21,399 bases of DNA, taken from Candidatus Woesearchaeota archaeon. GTDB lineage: Archaea; Nanobdellota; Nanobdellia; Woesearchaeales; GW2011-AR4. Each line of letters starts with the position of its first letter. The stretch's first letter is position 1. The stretch is from assembly GCA_016185915.1 (NCBI GenBank), contig JACPMP010000104.1, positions 1 through 21,399 of the forward strand, in the 5' to 3' direction. The notes beneath the pieces were generated by a model, which searched no databases, had not been told where the DNA came from, and saw nothing but the letters and a program-made list of their open reading frames with translations. Both the position numbers and the translations under genes were made by a program. Shown piece after piece: positions 7,666-13,251 of this stretch.

Positions 7666-7840
7666 CCTTACCTGCTAATGATAGCAAAAATATACCTTCA
7701 GACATTCCGAAAGCCATCAGAACAAACAGAAGATAATTCAGCACGAAACTCTATTTAATAACGCATTAAACAATCAACACTAACAAAAACAACATTAAAA
7801 TAAGCATTGATTCAATAAAATAATCAAAAATAAAATTCCA

Positions 7841-7990
7841 TCAACTAGCGATTAATAAAATATTTCTTATAGCATTAGATTTTATCGGCGGTGGTTTATC
7901 CGCCGCAAGTCTTTTCTCAATAATCCCCAACGCCAATTTCACAAACTTTCTTGAAGTCACACCACATAATTTTACTATGAAACAGATTGT
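7841..7990 (-). other. Coding-like relic in a 440-nt gap
   Basis: The gap 7634-8071 has no complete gene. Within it, 7841-7990 on the minus strand keeps a 49-codon open frame without a start codon (KLCGVTSRKFVKLALGIIEK...), preceded by an in-frame stop. The opposite strand is open over a similar span. The stretch is richer in G/C than its surroundings and contains a 6-bp hairpin (CGGCGG 7886-7891, CCGCCG 7900-7905). It may be a fragment of an old gene or mobile element. I do not recognise the product. Confidence 0.3.
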
Positions 7991-8071
7991 TTATCCAACT
8001 TCTGGAATCTCTGAAATAACCCATTAGATATTTAAATTTATCTTTCACCAAATGTTTACTTTACATCTCAC

Positions 8072-8178
8072 TTTTCCGATAACTTTATATGCAACTTCTT
8101 TCAGTTACAAAAGCGAGAATGAAAAGAGGTACTAATCTTATTCTTGGTTTTTTGTTGGTGAGTGGGGTTGGGTATGCT
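8072..8178 (+). repeat. MKRG leader repeat, copy A
   Basis: Promoter with TATA-like CTTTATATG, then TTTCAGTTACAAAAGCGAGA and a start codon followed by MKRG codons. It matches copy B at 79 of 80 positions from 8099 to 8178, and copies D/E at 52 of 53 positions over the promoter and start. Confidence 0.85.
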
Positions 8179-8205
8179 GAAATTCTTGATGTTGATAGTA
8201 ATTAA
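8119..8205 (+). CDS. 28-residue MKRG peptide with signal-like sequence
   Basis: Short ORF inside repeat A. It begins MKRGTNLILGFLLVSGVGYA, a basic start plus a hydrophobic core ending in GYA like a signal peptidase site, followed by EILDVDSN and a stop. It may be the truncated 5' end of a secreted-protein gene or a real micropeptide. Promoter spacing (TATA about 31 nt upstream) would allow expression. Confidence 0.4.
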   Translation: MKRGTNLILGFLLVSGVGYAEILDVDSN

Positions 8206-8290
8206 ATTCAACCAAAAAATAATAAAAATTTAATTATAAATCAAAATTTTTATTTAATTAAAAAGAATTGTATTTAACAAAAACGAAACA

Positions 8291-8321
8291 TTTTTATATA
8301 TACTATTAACAATAAGTTAAT
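8291..8321 (+). promoter_or_regulatory. Promoter and operator-like palindrome of the HTH-nucleotidyltransferase gene
   Basis: TATA-like TTTTTATATA (8291-8300) followed closely by ATTAAC-AATAA-GTTAAT (8305-8321). The HTH protein encoded next could bind it. The A/T richness weakens the case. Confidence 0.35.
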
Positions 8322-8349
8322 AACTATTAATAAATAGGAAACAGTCAAG

Positions 8350-8952
8350 ATGAAACAAAACGAATCAAGCTCAAGGATTTTGAAAATCTTATTGAAAAAT
8401 CTTACTATCGAGCCAACGATAACTTCTTTGGCAAAAGAAATTGAATTAAGCAGAGTAGGAACATGGAAACTTCTCAAAAAATTGCAGTCGGAAAAGCTTA
8501 TTTTTCTTTCAAAAATTGGCTCTGGAAAAACAAGCACTTATAGCATAAGCTTAAATTGGAATAATCCGCTTGTGGAAAAAAATTTAGCATTATCTTTAAC
8601 TGAAGACGCCTTAAAAAACCAAAGATGGATGAATAACTTTGCAGAACTTGAAAATAAAGTAGATTTTCTTATAATCCATGGGAGTATAATTAATTCACCA
8701 CAAGAAGCTAATGATATTGATATTTTAGGAATAGTTTCTAGTAAAAAAAAGTTCATAGAAATTGAAAAAGCCATTAAAAAAATACAAAAAGCCCAAATGA
8801 AAAAAATTCATGCTATAAACTTTACGCCAACAGAATTCAGGCAAGAAATTGAGAAGCCAAATAAGGCTTTCATTGATGCAATAAAAAAAGGAGTGATATT
8901 ATTCGGACAAGAAAAATTTATTAAATTTATGGGCAGTACAACTAAAAAATGA
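8350..8952 (+). CDS. Winged-HTH plus minimal nucleotidyltransferase (MNT antitoxin type)
   Basis: A fusion of 200 residues. Residues about 5-65 form a winged helix-turn-helix (ITSLAKEIELSRVGTWKLLK, then a wing with SGKTSTYSIS). Residues about 100-180 form a polymerase-beta-like nucleotidyltransferase with IIHGSIINS followed after nine residues by DID (pattern GS-x9-DxD). MNT proteins paired with HEPN toxins can neutralise them by AMPylation; whether this one does is inference. It overlaps the next HEPN-like gene by 4 nt (ATGA), as expected for a coupled pair. The HTH suggests it also autoregulates the operon. Confidence 0.78.
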   Translation: MKQNESSSRILKILLKNLTIEPTITSLAKEIELSRVGTWKLLKKLQSEKLIFLSKIGSGKTSTYSISLNWNNPLVEKNLALSLTEDALKNQRWMNNFAELENKVDFLIIHGSIINSPQEANDIDILGIVSSKKKFIEIEKAIKKIQKAQMKKIHAINFTPTEFRQEIEKPNKAFIDAIKKGVILFGQEKFIKFMGSTTKK

Positions 8953-9488
8953 AATCGAAAGAGCTCAGAGATTGTTTTGTAAGTGCGATATATGATGAGA
9001 AAAAGGGAAAAAAGCATAAGGGATTGTTTATTACCCCACCAGACGACAAAAAAGCAGAAGAATATCTTGCTAAGGCAAAGAGGAATTTGGAGCTTTGCGA
9101 TTTCTACAAAGAGAAAGGTTTTGATTACAAGATTCCGGAAGAATGGTTTTATACTCTTTACTATTGCGCTCTTGCTATTCTGTCAAAATTCGGTATTGAA
9201 AGCAGAAGCCAGAAATGCACTGCTGCTTTTTTGCGATATGCTAAAGAGCATGGCCTGATAGAATACGACAATGAATTTATTGACAGAATAACTGTTTATA
9301 GAAAAAAAGAAGAGAAATCAGATGTTGATGAAAGAGAAACCGCAAGGTATGGCTCATCAATAAAGAGTGAAGAGGTTGCTGGCAAATATGAGTATATGAC
9401 TTCTGTTTGCAAGAAAGCAATATCTCAATGTGAGGACATTATATTCTCTTACAAAGAATTCAAAGTCCCAAAAGAGTTATATGAATAA
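8949..9488 (+). CDS. HEPN-like protein, probable toxin partner of the MNT protein
   Basis: All-helical protein of 179 residues. The helix EWFYTLYYCALAILSKFGIE, followed by a SRSQKCTAAFLRYAKEHG stretch and later ETARYGSS, resembles HEPN proteins that accompany MNT genes. The canonical RNase motif Rx4-6H is not evident, so it may be a divergent or inactive HEPN. Start overlaps the MNT stop by 4 nt. The stop is 13 nt before repeat copy B, so this two-gene cassette fills the space between copies A and B. Confidence 0.65.
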   Translation: MKSKELRDCFVSAIYDEKKGKKHKGLFITPPDDKKAEEYLAKAKRNLELCDFYKEKGFDYKIPEEWFYTLYYCALAILSKFGIESRSQKCTAAFLRYAKEHGLIEYDNEFIDRITVYRKKEEKSDVDERETARYGSSIKSEEVAGKYEYMTSVCKKAISQCEDIIFSYKEFKVPKELYE

Positions 9489-9501
9489 AATTTCAAAATC
9501 A

Positions 9502-9608
9502 TTTTCCGATAATTTTATATAGTAGTTATTTCAGTTACAAAAGCGAGAATGAAAAGAGGTACTAATCTTATTCTTGGATTTTTGTTGGTGAGTGGGGTTG
9601 GGTATGCT
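9502..9608 (+). repeat. MKRG leader repeat, copy B
   Basis: Same architecture as copy A. The stretch between TATA and TTTCAG (TAGTAGTTATTTCAG) is closer to the promoter of the large secreted gene at 13252 than to the other copies. Confidence 0.85.
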
Positions 9609-9698
9609 ACACATGAAAATGGAATTACTGATAATGACCCAGAGGGTGTTGCTGATGAAGCAACCAAAACATTGAAAATTTTTAAGTTAAATATTTAA
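9549..9698 (+). CDS. 49-residue MKRG peptide with signal-like sequence
   Basis: Same first 20 residues as the copy A peptide (the only base change, GGT to GGA, is synonymous), then a hydrophilic acidic tail beginning THENGITDNDPEGVADEA. The GYA before it fits a signal peptidase cut. It could be a small secreted protein. Its last codons overlap the TATA-like ATATTTAAA that probably drives relB, which suggests truncation by the relBE cassette. Confidence 0.42.
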   Translation: MKRGTNLILGFLLVSGVGYATHENGITDNDPEGVADEATKTLKIFKLNI

Positions 9699-9732
9699 AG
9701 TAGAAAATAATTTGTCATGAATGGTGAAATAA

Positions 9733-9942
9733 ATGGCAAGTACTGAAACAATGAACATTAGCGATTACATAAAAAAAATAAACAAAGTAGAGTCAATGCT
9801 TGAGGAAATTAAGCAAGGTCTGTCTTATTTTGATAAAGAACTTCAGGACAGTATCAATAGAGGCGAAAGAGATATAGGGGAAGGCAAGGTTACTATATGC
9901 AAAACAGAAGATGATTTAGATGCCTTTTTCAAGTTAGTCTAA
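9733..9942 (+). CDS. relB: RelB-like antitoxin
   Basis: Antitoxin of 69 residues in front of a RelE toxin. The N-terminal helix (ISDYIKKINKVESMLEEIKQ) is amphipathic and the tail GKVTICKTEDDLDAFF matches the toxin-binding end of archaeal RelB-type antitoxins. GGTGA at 9723-9727 is a good Shine-Dalgarno for ATG 9733. No obvious DNA-binding fold is visible beyond the N-terminus. Two nucleotides separate it from relE. Confidence 0.78.
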   Translation: MASTETMNISDYIKKINKVESMLEEIKQGLSYFDKELQDSINRGERDIGEGKVTICKTEDDLDAFFKLV

Positions 9943-9944
9943 CG

Positions 9945-10196
9945 ATGTATGAAACAGTATTTTCAGACGAGTTTAAAAAACAGCTGAAGAAACTAAAAAA
10001 TAGAGACAAGGTAATGTATGAAAGACTTGAAAAGAAGATTAGAGAAATTGTATTAGAACCCACACATTTGAAGCATTTGAGAAATGTATTAAAAGACGAG
10101 CAAAGAGTCCAACTTGGTCCTTTTGTATTGCGGTTTTCAGTGAAAGAAGATAAAGTCTATTTCATAACATTTAGACATCATGATTTTGCTTATTAA
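9945..10196 (+). CDS. relE: RelE-family mRNA interferase toxin
   Basis: RelE/ParE-superfamily toxin of 83 residues; RelE enzymes cleave mRNA in the ribosomal A site. The start YETVFSDEFKKQLKKLKNRD, the central LRNVLKDEQRVQLGPFVLRF and the end VYFITFRHHDFAY show the expected helix-helix-sheet order, with basic residues and a final aromatic like the RelE active-site Tyr. It lies directly downstream of relB. Repeat copy C begins 41 nt after its stop. Confidence 0.88.
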   Translation: MYETVFSDEFKKQLKKLKNRDKVMYERLEKKIREIVLEPTHLKHLRNVLKDEQRVQLGPFVLRFSVKEDKVYFITFRHHDFAY

Positions 10197-10237
10197 GATA
10201 ACCCTAAGAGAATTTAACAAAAAACAAAATATCAAAA

Positions 10238-10288
10238 ATGAAAAGAGGCACTAATCTTATTATTCTTGGATTTTTGTTAGTGATGGGA
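10238..10288 (+). repeat. MKRG leader repeat, copy C (coding part only)
   Basis: Coding half of the repeat with a 3-nt insertion that keeps the frame. The promoter half is missing. Confidence 0.7.
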
Positions 10289-10309
10289 ATGTTTTTGGTG
10301 GTTTTATAA
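10238..10309 (+). CDS. 23-residue MKRG hydrophobic peptide (repeat copy C)
   Basis: Starts MKRGTNLIILGFLLVMG and stops after one hydrophobic span, so the product would be a single membrane segment with a basic start. Compared with copies A/B it has an in-frame extra ATT codon. Unlike the other copies it lacks the repeat's promoter half: the sequence before the ATG is unrelated. Confidence 0.38.
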   Translation: MKRGTNLIILGFLLVMGMFLVVL

Positions 10310-10337
10310 TTCAGATAAAAATTACAAAATAGAAAGA

Positions 10338-10365
10338 TTTTTATATGATATCTAAATAATTAGAT
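10338..10365 (+). promoter_or_regulatory. TATA box and operator-like palindrome upstream of the toxin-like gene at 10377
   Basis: TTTTTATAT (10338-10346) followed by ATCTAA-ATAA-TTAGAT (10350-10365), a perfect 6-bp inverted repeat. It is a candidate autoregulatory site for the AbrB-like domain of the second gene. Confidence 0.45.
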
Positions 10366-10376
10366 TTAAGATATAT

Positions 10377-10640
10377 ATGGAATTATTTCCAAGATATCAA
10401 AATAAAGAAATCAAGGCTACAAAATCAGCTTCGGAAGAGCTTTGGCACTTCAAAAAAGACCTTTGGGATGTGCTGGAAATATTGGAGAATGGTTATCCAT
10501 GTGGAGCTTCAAAAAGAAAGTCTAACATTATAGAGAATTGCATAAAAAAAGGCAACAAAATTCACAAAGCCGTGGCTGCAGATTGTGGTGATTATTGGCT
10601 TGTTATTCATTTTGGAGTGTTTAGCTATAAGAAAAGGTGA
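10377..10640 (+). CDS. Small toxin-like protein, DUF4258-like
   Basis: Basic protein of 87 residues, placed before a zinc-finger/AbrB antitoxin-like gene. The stretch LWDVLEILENGYPCGASKRK followed by an alternating DCGDYWLVIHFGVF end resembles DUF4258/RelE-like folds in which the first helix is followed by a small beta sheet. This fits a ribosome-dependent or free RNase toxin, but no catalytic residue can be assigned. The stop overlaps the Shine-Dalgarno of the next gene. Toxin-first order is common when the antitoxin carries a YgiT-type zinc finger. Confidence 0.55.
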   Translation: MELFPRYQNKEIKATKSASEELWHFKKDLWDVLEILENGYPCGASKRKSNIIENCIKKGNKIHKAVAADCGDYWLVIHFGVFSYKKR

Positions 10641-10645
10641 TTGCT

Positions 10646-10954
10646 ATGAAAAGACTAAACTGCTGGAAGTGTAATGCCGCTATGAATAGGATAATAGATA
10701 ATTTCCAAGGTTTTAGAGTAGATGGATGGAAATGCCCAAAATGTGGTGATATTGTTTATGATGAGGAAGATATACAACCAATATTGAAATACAACAAAAT
10801 AAAAAGCTCGAAAAAAATTGCTTCCAAAATAGGCGTATTGGGCAATAGCAAAATAATTAGAATACCAAAAACAATAGAACAAATCTATAATCTAACTAAA
10901 GGTAAGGAAATAGAATTTGAGCTTGAGTCAGAAGCAATCAAATTGAAAATTTAA
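10646..10954 (+). CDS. Zinc-finger (YgiT-type) plus AbrB-like antitoxin
   Basis: Residues 5-35 form a zinc finger with CWKC and CPKCG pairs followed by YDEEDIQPILK, the hallmark of YgiT/MqsA-type antitoxins. The last 50 residues (GVLGNSKIIRIPKTIEQIYN, then GKEIEFELE) look like a SpoVT/AbrB DNA-binding swapped hairpin. Total 102 residues from ATG 10646. I prefer this start to the GTG at 10637 because GGTGA (10636-10640) is a correctly spaced Shine-Dalgarno. Likely antitoxin and repressor for the preceding small protein. Confidence 0.68.
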   Translation: MKRLNCWKCNAAMNRIIDNFQGFRVDGWKCPKCGDIVYDEEDIQPILKYNKIKSSKKIASKIGVLGNSKIIRIPKTIEQIYNLTKGKEIEFELESEAIKLKI

Positions 10955-10959
10955 AAATT

Positions 10960-11045
10960 TTTTCCGATAACTTTATATACAACTTCTTTCAGTTACAAAA
11001 GCGAGAATGAAAAGAGGCATTAATCTTATTCTTGTGTTTTTGTTA
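10960..11045 (+). repeat. MKRG leader repeat, copy D
   Basis: Promoter and coding halves both present. 10965-11017 is identical over 53 nt to 11803-11855 in copy E. It begins 5 nt after the stop of the zinc-finger/AbrB gene. Confidence 0.85.
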
Positions 11046-11075
11046 GTGTTGAGTATGGTTTTGATTGTGTTTTAA
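11007..11075 (+). CDS. 22-residue MKRG hydrophobic peptide (repeat copy D)
   Basis: Starts MKRGINLILVFLLVLSM and ends after the hydrophobic span. Substitutions relative to other copies keep the frame and the hydrophobic character. The TATA CTTTATATAC is about 31 nt upstream of the ATG. Confidence 0.4.
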   Translation: MKRGINLILVFLLVLSMVLIVF

Positions 11076-11137
11076 TTAAGAGTGAAAACAATAATTATTT
11101 ATAAACCAAAATGTATTAATAATCATTGGCAATAACG

Positions 11138-11521
11138 ATGAAAGAAGAAGTGAATAAATGGATGGAGCAAGCATTAGCTGACCTTGATGCAGCTAAGAAG
11201 AATATTAAAATTAAAATATACTACCTATCAGTTCAATGTAGTTGCCAATCAGTAGAGAAAGCTTTAAAGGCATTATTCATAAAGCAATCTAACAAAATGC
11301 CTGAAAAGACTCATGATCTTATAAAACTTGGAAAGAGTGTCAATATTCCAAAAAAATATTTTGATGCATTGTACGAATTAAATCCTGAATGGATTCCAGC
11401 CAGATACCCAGATGCAGCAACAACCACCCCAGTTAGAGATTACAACGAAGCATCTGCTAATTTGCATCTTAAAAAGGCACAAGAGGTAATCGAATGGGTA
11501 AAAAAAAAGACAGGAAAATAA
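11138..11521 (+). CDS. HEPN-domain protein of a HEPN/MNT toxin-antitoxin pair, copy 1
   Basis: Four-helix HEPN protein of 127 residues, COG1895 type. Features are KEEVNKWMEQALADLDAAKK, CQSVEKALKALFIK, KTHDLIKLGK and WIPARYPDA, all typical of the family. A canonical Rx4-6H is not seen. HEPN toxins of this type are RNases inactivated by the partner MNT. I start at ATG 11138 (MKEEV), which aligns with the paralogue at 18992 and has the same distance of about 38 nt to a TATA-like element; the frame is open to a TTG at 11126. It overlaps the MNT gene by 28 nt. Confidence 0.82.
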   Translation: MKEEVNKWMEQALADLDAAKKNIKIKIYYLSVQCSCQSVEKALKALFIKQSNKMPEKTHDLIKLGKSVNIPKKYFDALYELNPEWIPARYPDAATTTPVRDYNEASANLHLKKAQEVIEWVKKKTGK

Positions 11522-11808
11522 AATTATTTGCAAATATCATTAAAAATAAGTTTGATGTAGACAAGATAATATTTTTTGGCTCTAGAGCAAGAGGAACACA
11601 TAAGAGGAACAGTGATTATGATTTTATTCTTGTTTCAAAAGATTTTAGAGGGATGAAATTCACAGAAAGAATTAGCAAGATATACCCTTATTGGAAATAT
11701 GATGAATCAATTGAACCTCTTTGCTACACTCCAAAAGAATTCAATAAATTGAAGAAACAAGTAACAATTGTAAAAGAAGCAGTTGAGAATGGAATCGAGA
11801 TTCGATAA
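11494..11808 (+). CDS. Minimal nucleotidyltransferase (MNT) antitoxin, copy 1
   Basis: Protein of 104 residues with the nucleotidyltransferase motif FFGSRARGTHKRNSDYDF (GSRARG plus DYD). The third carboxylate position reads SIEPLCYTP, with Glu where the paralogue at 19345 has Asp (PVDFLCYTP). The end KEAVENGIEI is shared with the paralogue, but this copy adds one Arg because its last codon and stop (CGA TAA) are supplied by repeat copy E. It starts inside the HEPN gene. It is expected to silence the HEPN partner, in this family by adenylylation. Confidence 0.84.
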   Translation: MGKKKDRKIKLFANIIKNKFDVDKIIFFGSRARGTHKRNSDYDFILVSKDFRGMKFTERISKIYPYWKYDESIEPLCYTPKEFNKLKKQVTIVKEAVENGIEIR

Positions 11809-11856
11809 CTTTATATACAACTTCTTTCAGTTACAAAAGCGAGAATGAAAAGAGGT
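11803..11856 (+). repeat. MKRG leader repeat, copy E
   Basis: Identical to copy D for 53 nt including the promoter, start and MKRG codons; then it diverges, and the ORF (11845-11874, MKRGKNMNF) stops after 9 codons. The first bases of the repeat form the stop codon of the MNT gene. Confidence 0.85.
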
Positions 11857-11992
11857 AAAAATATGAATTTTTAATTAAGCTAAAATTTCTGTTTCTACTG
11901 GCAATTTTTTAAAATCTTTTAAATCATTTGATGATAGATAATTAAGAACTTTTTAGTTTTTAAATAAGTTTATAAATTAAAAGATTAATGAT

Positions 11993-12000
11993 TATATAAA
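11993..12000 (+). promoter_or_regulatory. TATA box of the pilin-like protein gene
   Basis: TATATAAA about 26 nt upstream of ATG 12022; a second identical octamer follows at 12003-12010. The first fits a leaderless start. Confidence 0.55.
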
Positions 12001-12021
12001 TTTATATAAAGATTGTACAAA

Positions 12022-13161
12022 ATGCAAAAAAGAGGACAAGTTACTTTATTTATTATTTTGGGTGTAGTATTGATTGTTATATTTGGTTTAGTCTATTACC
12101 TAAGTGGTTATAAAACTACCAAAACTGCAAAAACGCAAGCTCAAGTTGCTGGAAACTCAGATGCTAAAGAAATTGTCAAAGCGTATGCAGAGAATTGCAT
12201 AAGGAATGCTGCTGAGAATGCTCTATTTGACAAAATCGGATTGCAAGGAGGATATCTTGATCCTAATGAAATATCCTCTAATATTGTTCCACCAAAGACT
12301 AGATTTTTAGAGAAAGATGTGCCGTATTACTTGGAAGCGACATGCAACCAATACTGTCGGGAAGTAAGATGTATACCTCCTCCGCAAGACTGCGAAGAGA
12401 CTGGTGTTAGTTGTTGTCCAACTTGTACATGCATACAACATATGTGCAGTTGGAATTACAATATCAAACTTCCTCATATATCTAATTTGATAGCAGTATC
12501 TCACCCATATTGCAACAATGTTTGTGATGGTTGTGGTAATTGCCAGTGTATTGGCGGGATAAGCTACACTTATACCTTACAGGACATATCAGAAGGGCTT
12601 GCAGGAATTAGTGCAGCACTGACTAACCACATAAAAACCGAATTCCAAAATTGCTTTAATACTGATATTTTCAAAGTTGGAGGTATAAGTGTAGTCAAAA
12701 AACAAGGCAGTGTGATTAACTCACAAGTAAGCATTAACGAAGAAGACATTTCCATTGAAGTTAATTATCCAATAATTATAAAGCAGGGTACAATAGAAGC
12801 TTCAATCGAATCATTCAAAGTAAATTTGCCAATTAGATTAAAAGCTTTGTACGAGGGAGCAAAAGAATTCATTCAAAATATTCAAGAAAACTATGACACC
12901 CCAGTATTAGAAAAACTTCCTTATCATTTAAATAATGATTGCCAAATATACAACAAAAATCAGCTGACTGGAATTTATATTAAAAATAGCGATTTTAACC
13001 AAAAAGAGATAGTTCAGTTTATGGATTACAGCAATGTTGATTTAAAGCCAATATCTTATCCAAGAGCTTTTATATTCCAGTTTGCAGTAAAGAATGTTGA
13101 TTTGATGTGCAGTTGCCCTCCCAACTCTGATGATACAAGCTGTAATAATCAGAATACTTAA
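12022..13161 (+). CDS. Pilin-like (class III signal) Cys-rich surface protein
   Basis: Membrane-anchored or pilus-like protein of 379 residues. The N-terminus MQKRGQVTLFIILGVVLIVI is a basic KRG followed by a hydrophobic helix, the form of archaeal class III (prepilin) signals common in DPANN genomes. A region at about 105-178 is crowded with cysteines (CNQYC, CREVRC, SCCPTCTC, CNNVCDGCGNCQC) and probably forms disulfides outside the cell; more Cys lie at the C-terminus (CSCPPNSDDTSC). The remaining part is beta-rich. I start at the ATG at 12022, not the upstream TTG, because of the TATA spacing. It is followed by the large secreted gene, which has its own promoter. Confidence 0.7.
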   Translation: MQKRGQVTLFIILGVVLIVIFGLVYYLSGYKTTKTAKTQAQVAGNSDAKEIVKAYAENCIRNAAENALFDKIGLQGGYLDPNEISSNIVPPKTRFLEKDVPYYLEATCNQYCREVRCIPPPQDCEETGVSCCPTCTCIQHMCSWNYNIKLPHISNLIAVSHPYCNNVCDGCGNCQCIGGISYTYTLQDISEGLAGISAALTNHIKTEFQNCFNTDIFKVGGISVVKKQGSVINSQVSINEEDISIEVNYPIIIKQGTIEASIESFKVNLPIRLKALYEGAKEFIQNIQENYDTPVLEKLPYHLNNDCQIYNKNQLTGIYIKNSDFNQKEIVQFMDYSNVDLKPISYPRAFIFQFAVKNVDLMCSCPPNSDDTSCNNQNT

Positions 13162-13218
13162 TTGGATTTTGAATTCTTAACAACATCTTTTACGGAGAAT
13201 TCATAAAAAAAAGTAATG

Positions 13219-13226
13219 TTTATATA
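13219..13226 (+). promoter_or_regulatory. Promoter of the large secreted protein, related to the MKRG repeats
   Basis: TTTATATA followed by CTAGTTATTTCAGTTA and then a start codon and KRG codons. This parallels repeats A-E, most closely copy B, with about 30 nt from TATA to ATG 13252. Confidence 0.6.
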
Positions 13227-13251
13227 CTAGTTATTTCAGTTAAAAATGTTA

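Noticed and set aside
7634..7744. N-terminal extension of the methyltransferase to ATG 7744
   Set aside because: The extension covers a strong TATA box at 7658-7665 with leaderless spacing to ATG 7633.
8274..8537. Minus-strand frame overlapping the HTH-MNT gene start
   Set aside because: Antisense to a coherent winged-HTH coding sequence and without a promoter or recognisable product.
8072..11856. Regularly spaced repeats as a CRISPR array
   Set aside because: Units are 50-107 nt, spacers are 0.6-1.3 kb and carry genes, and the repeats encode a promoter and start codon. No cas genes are present.
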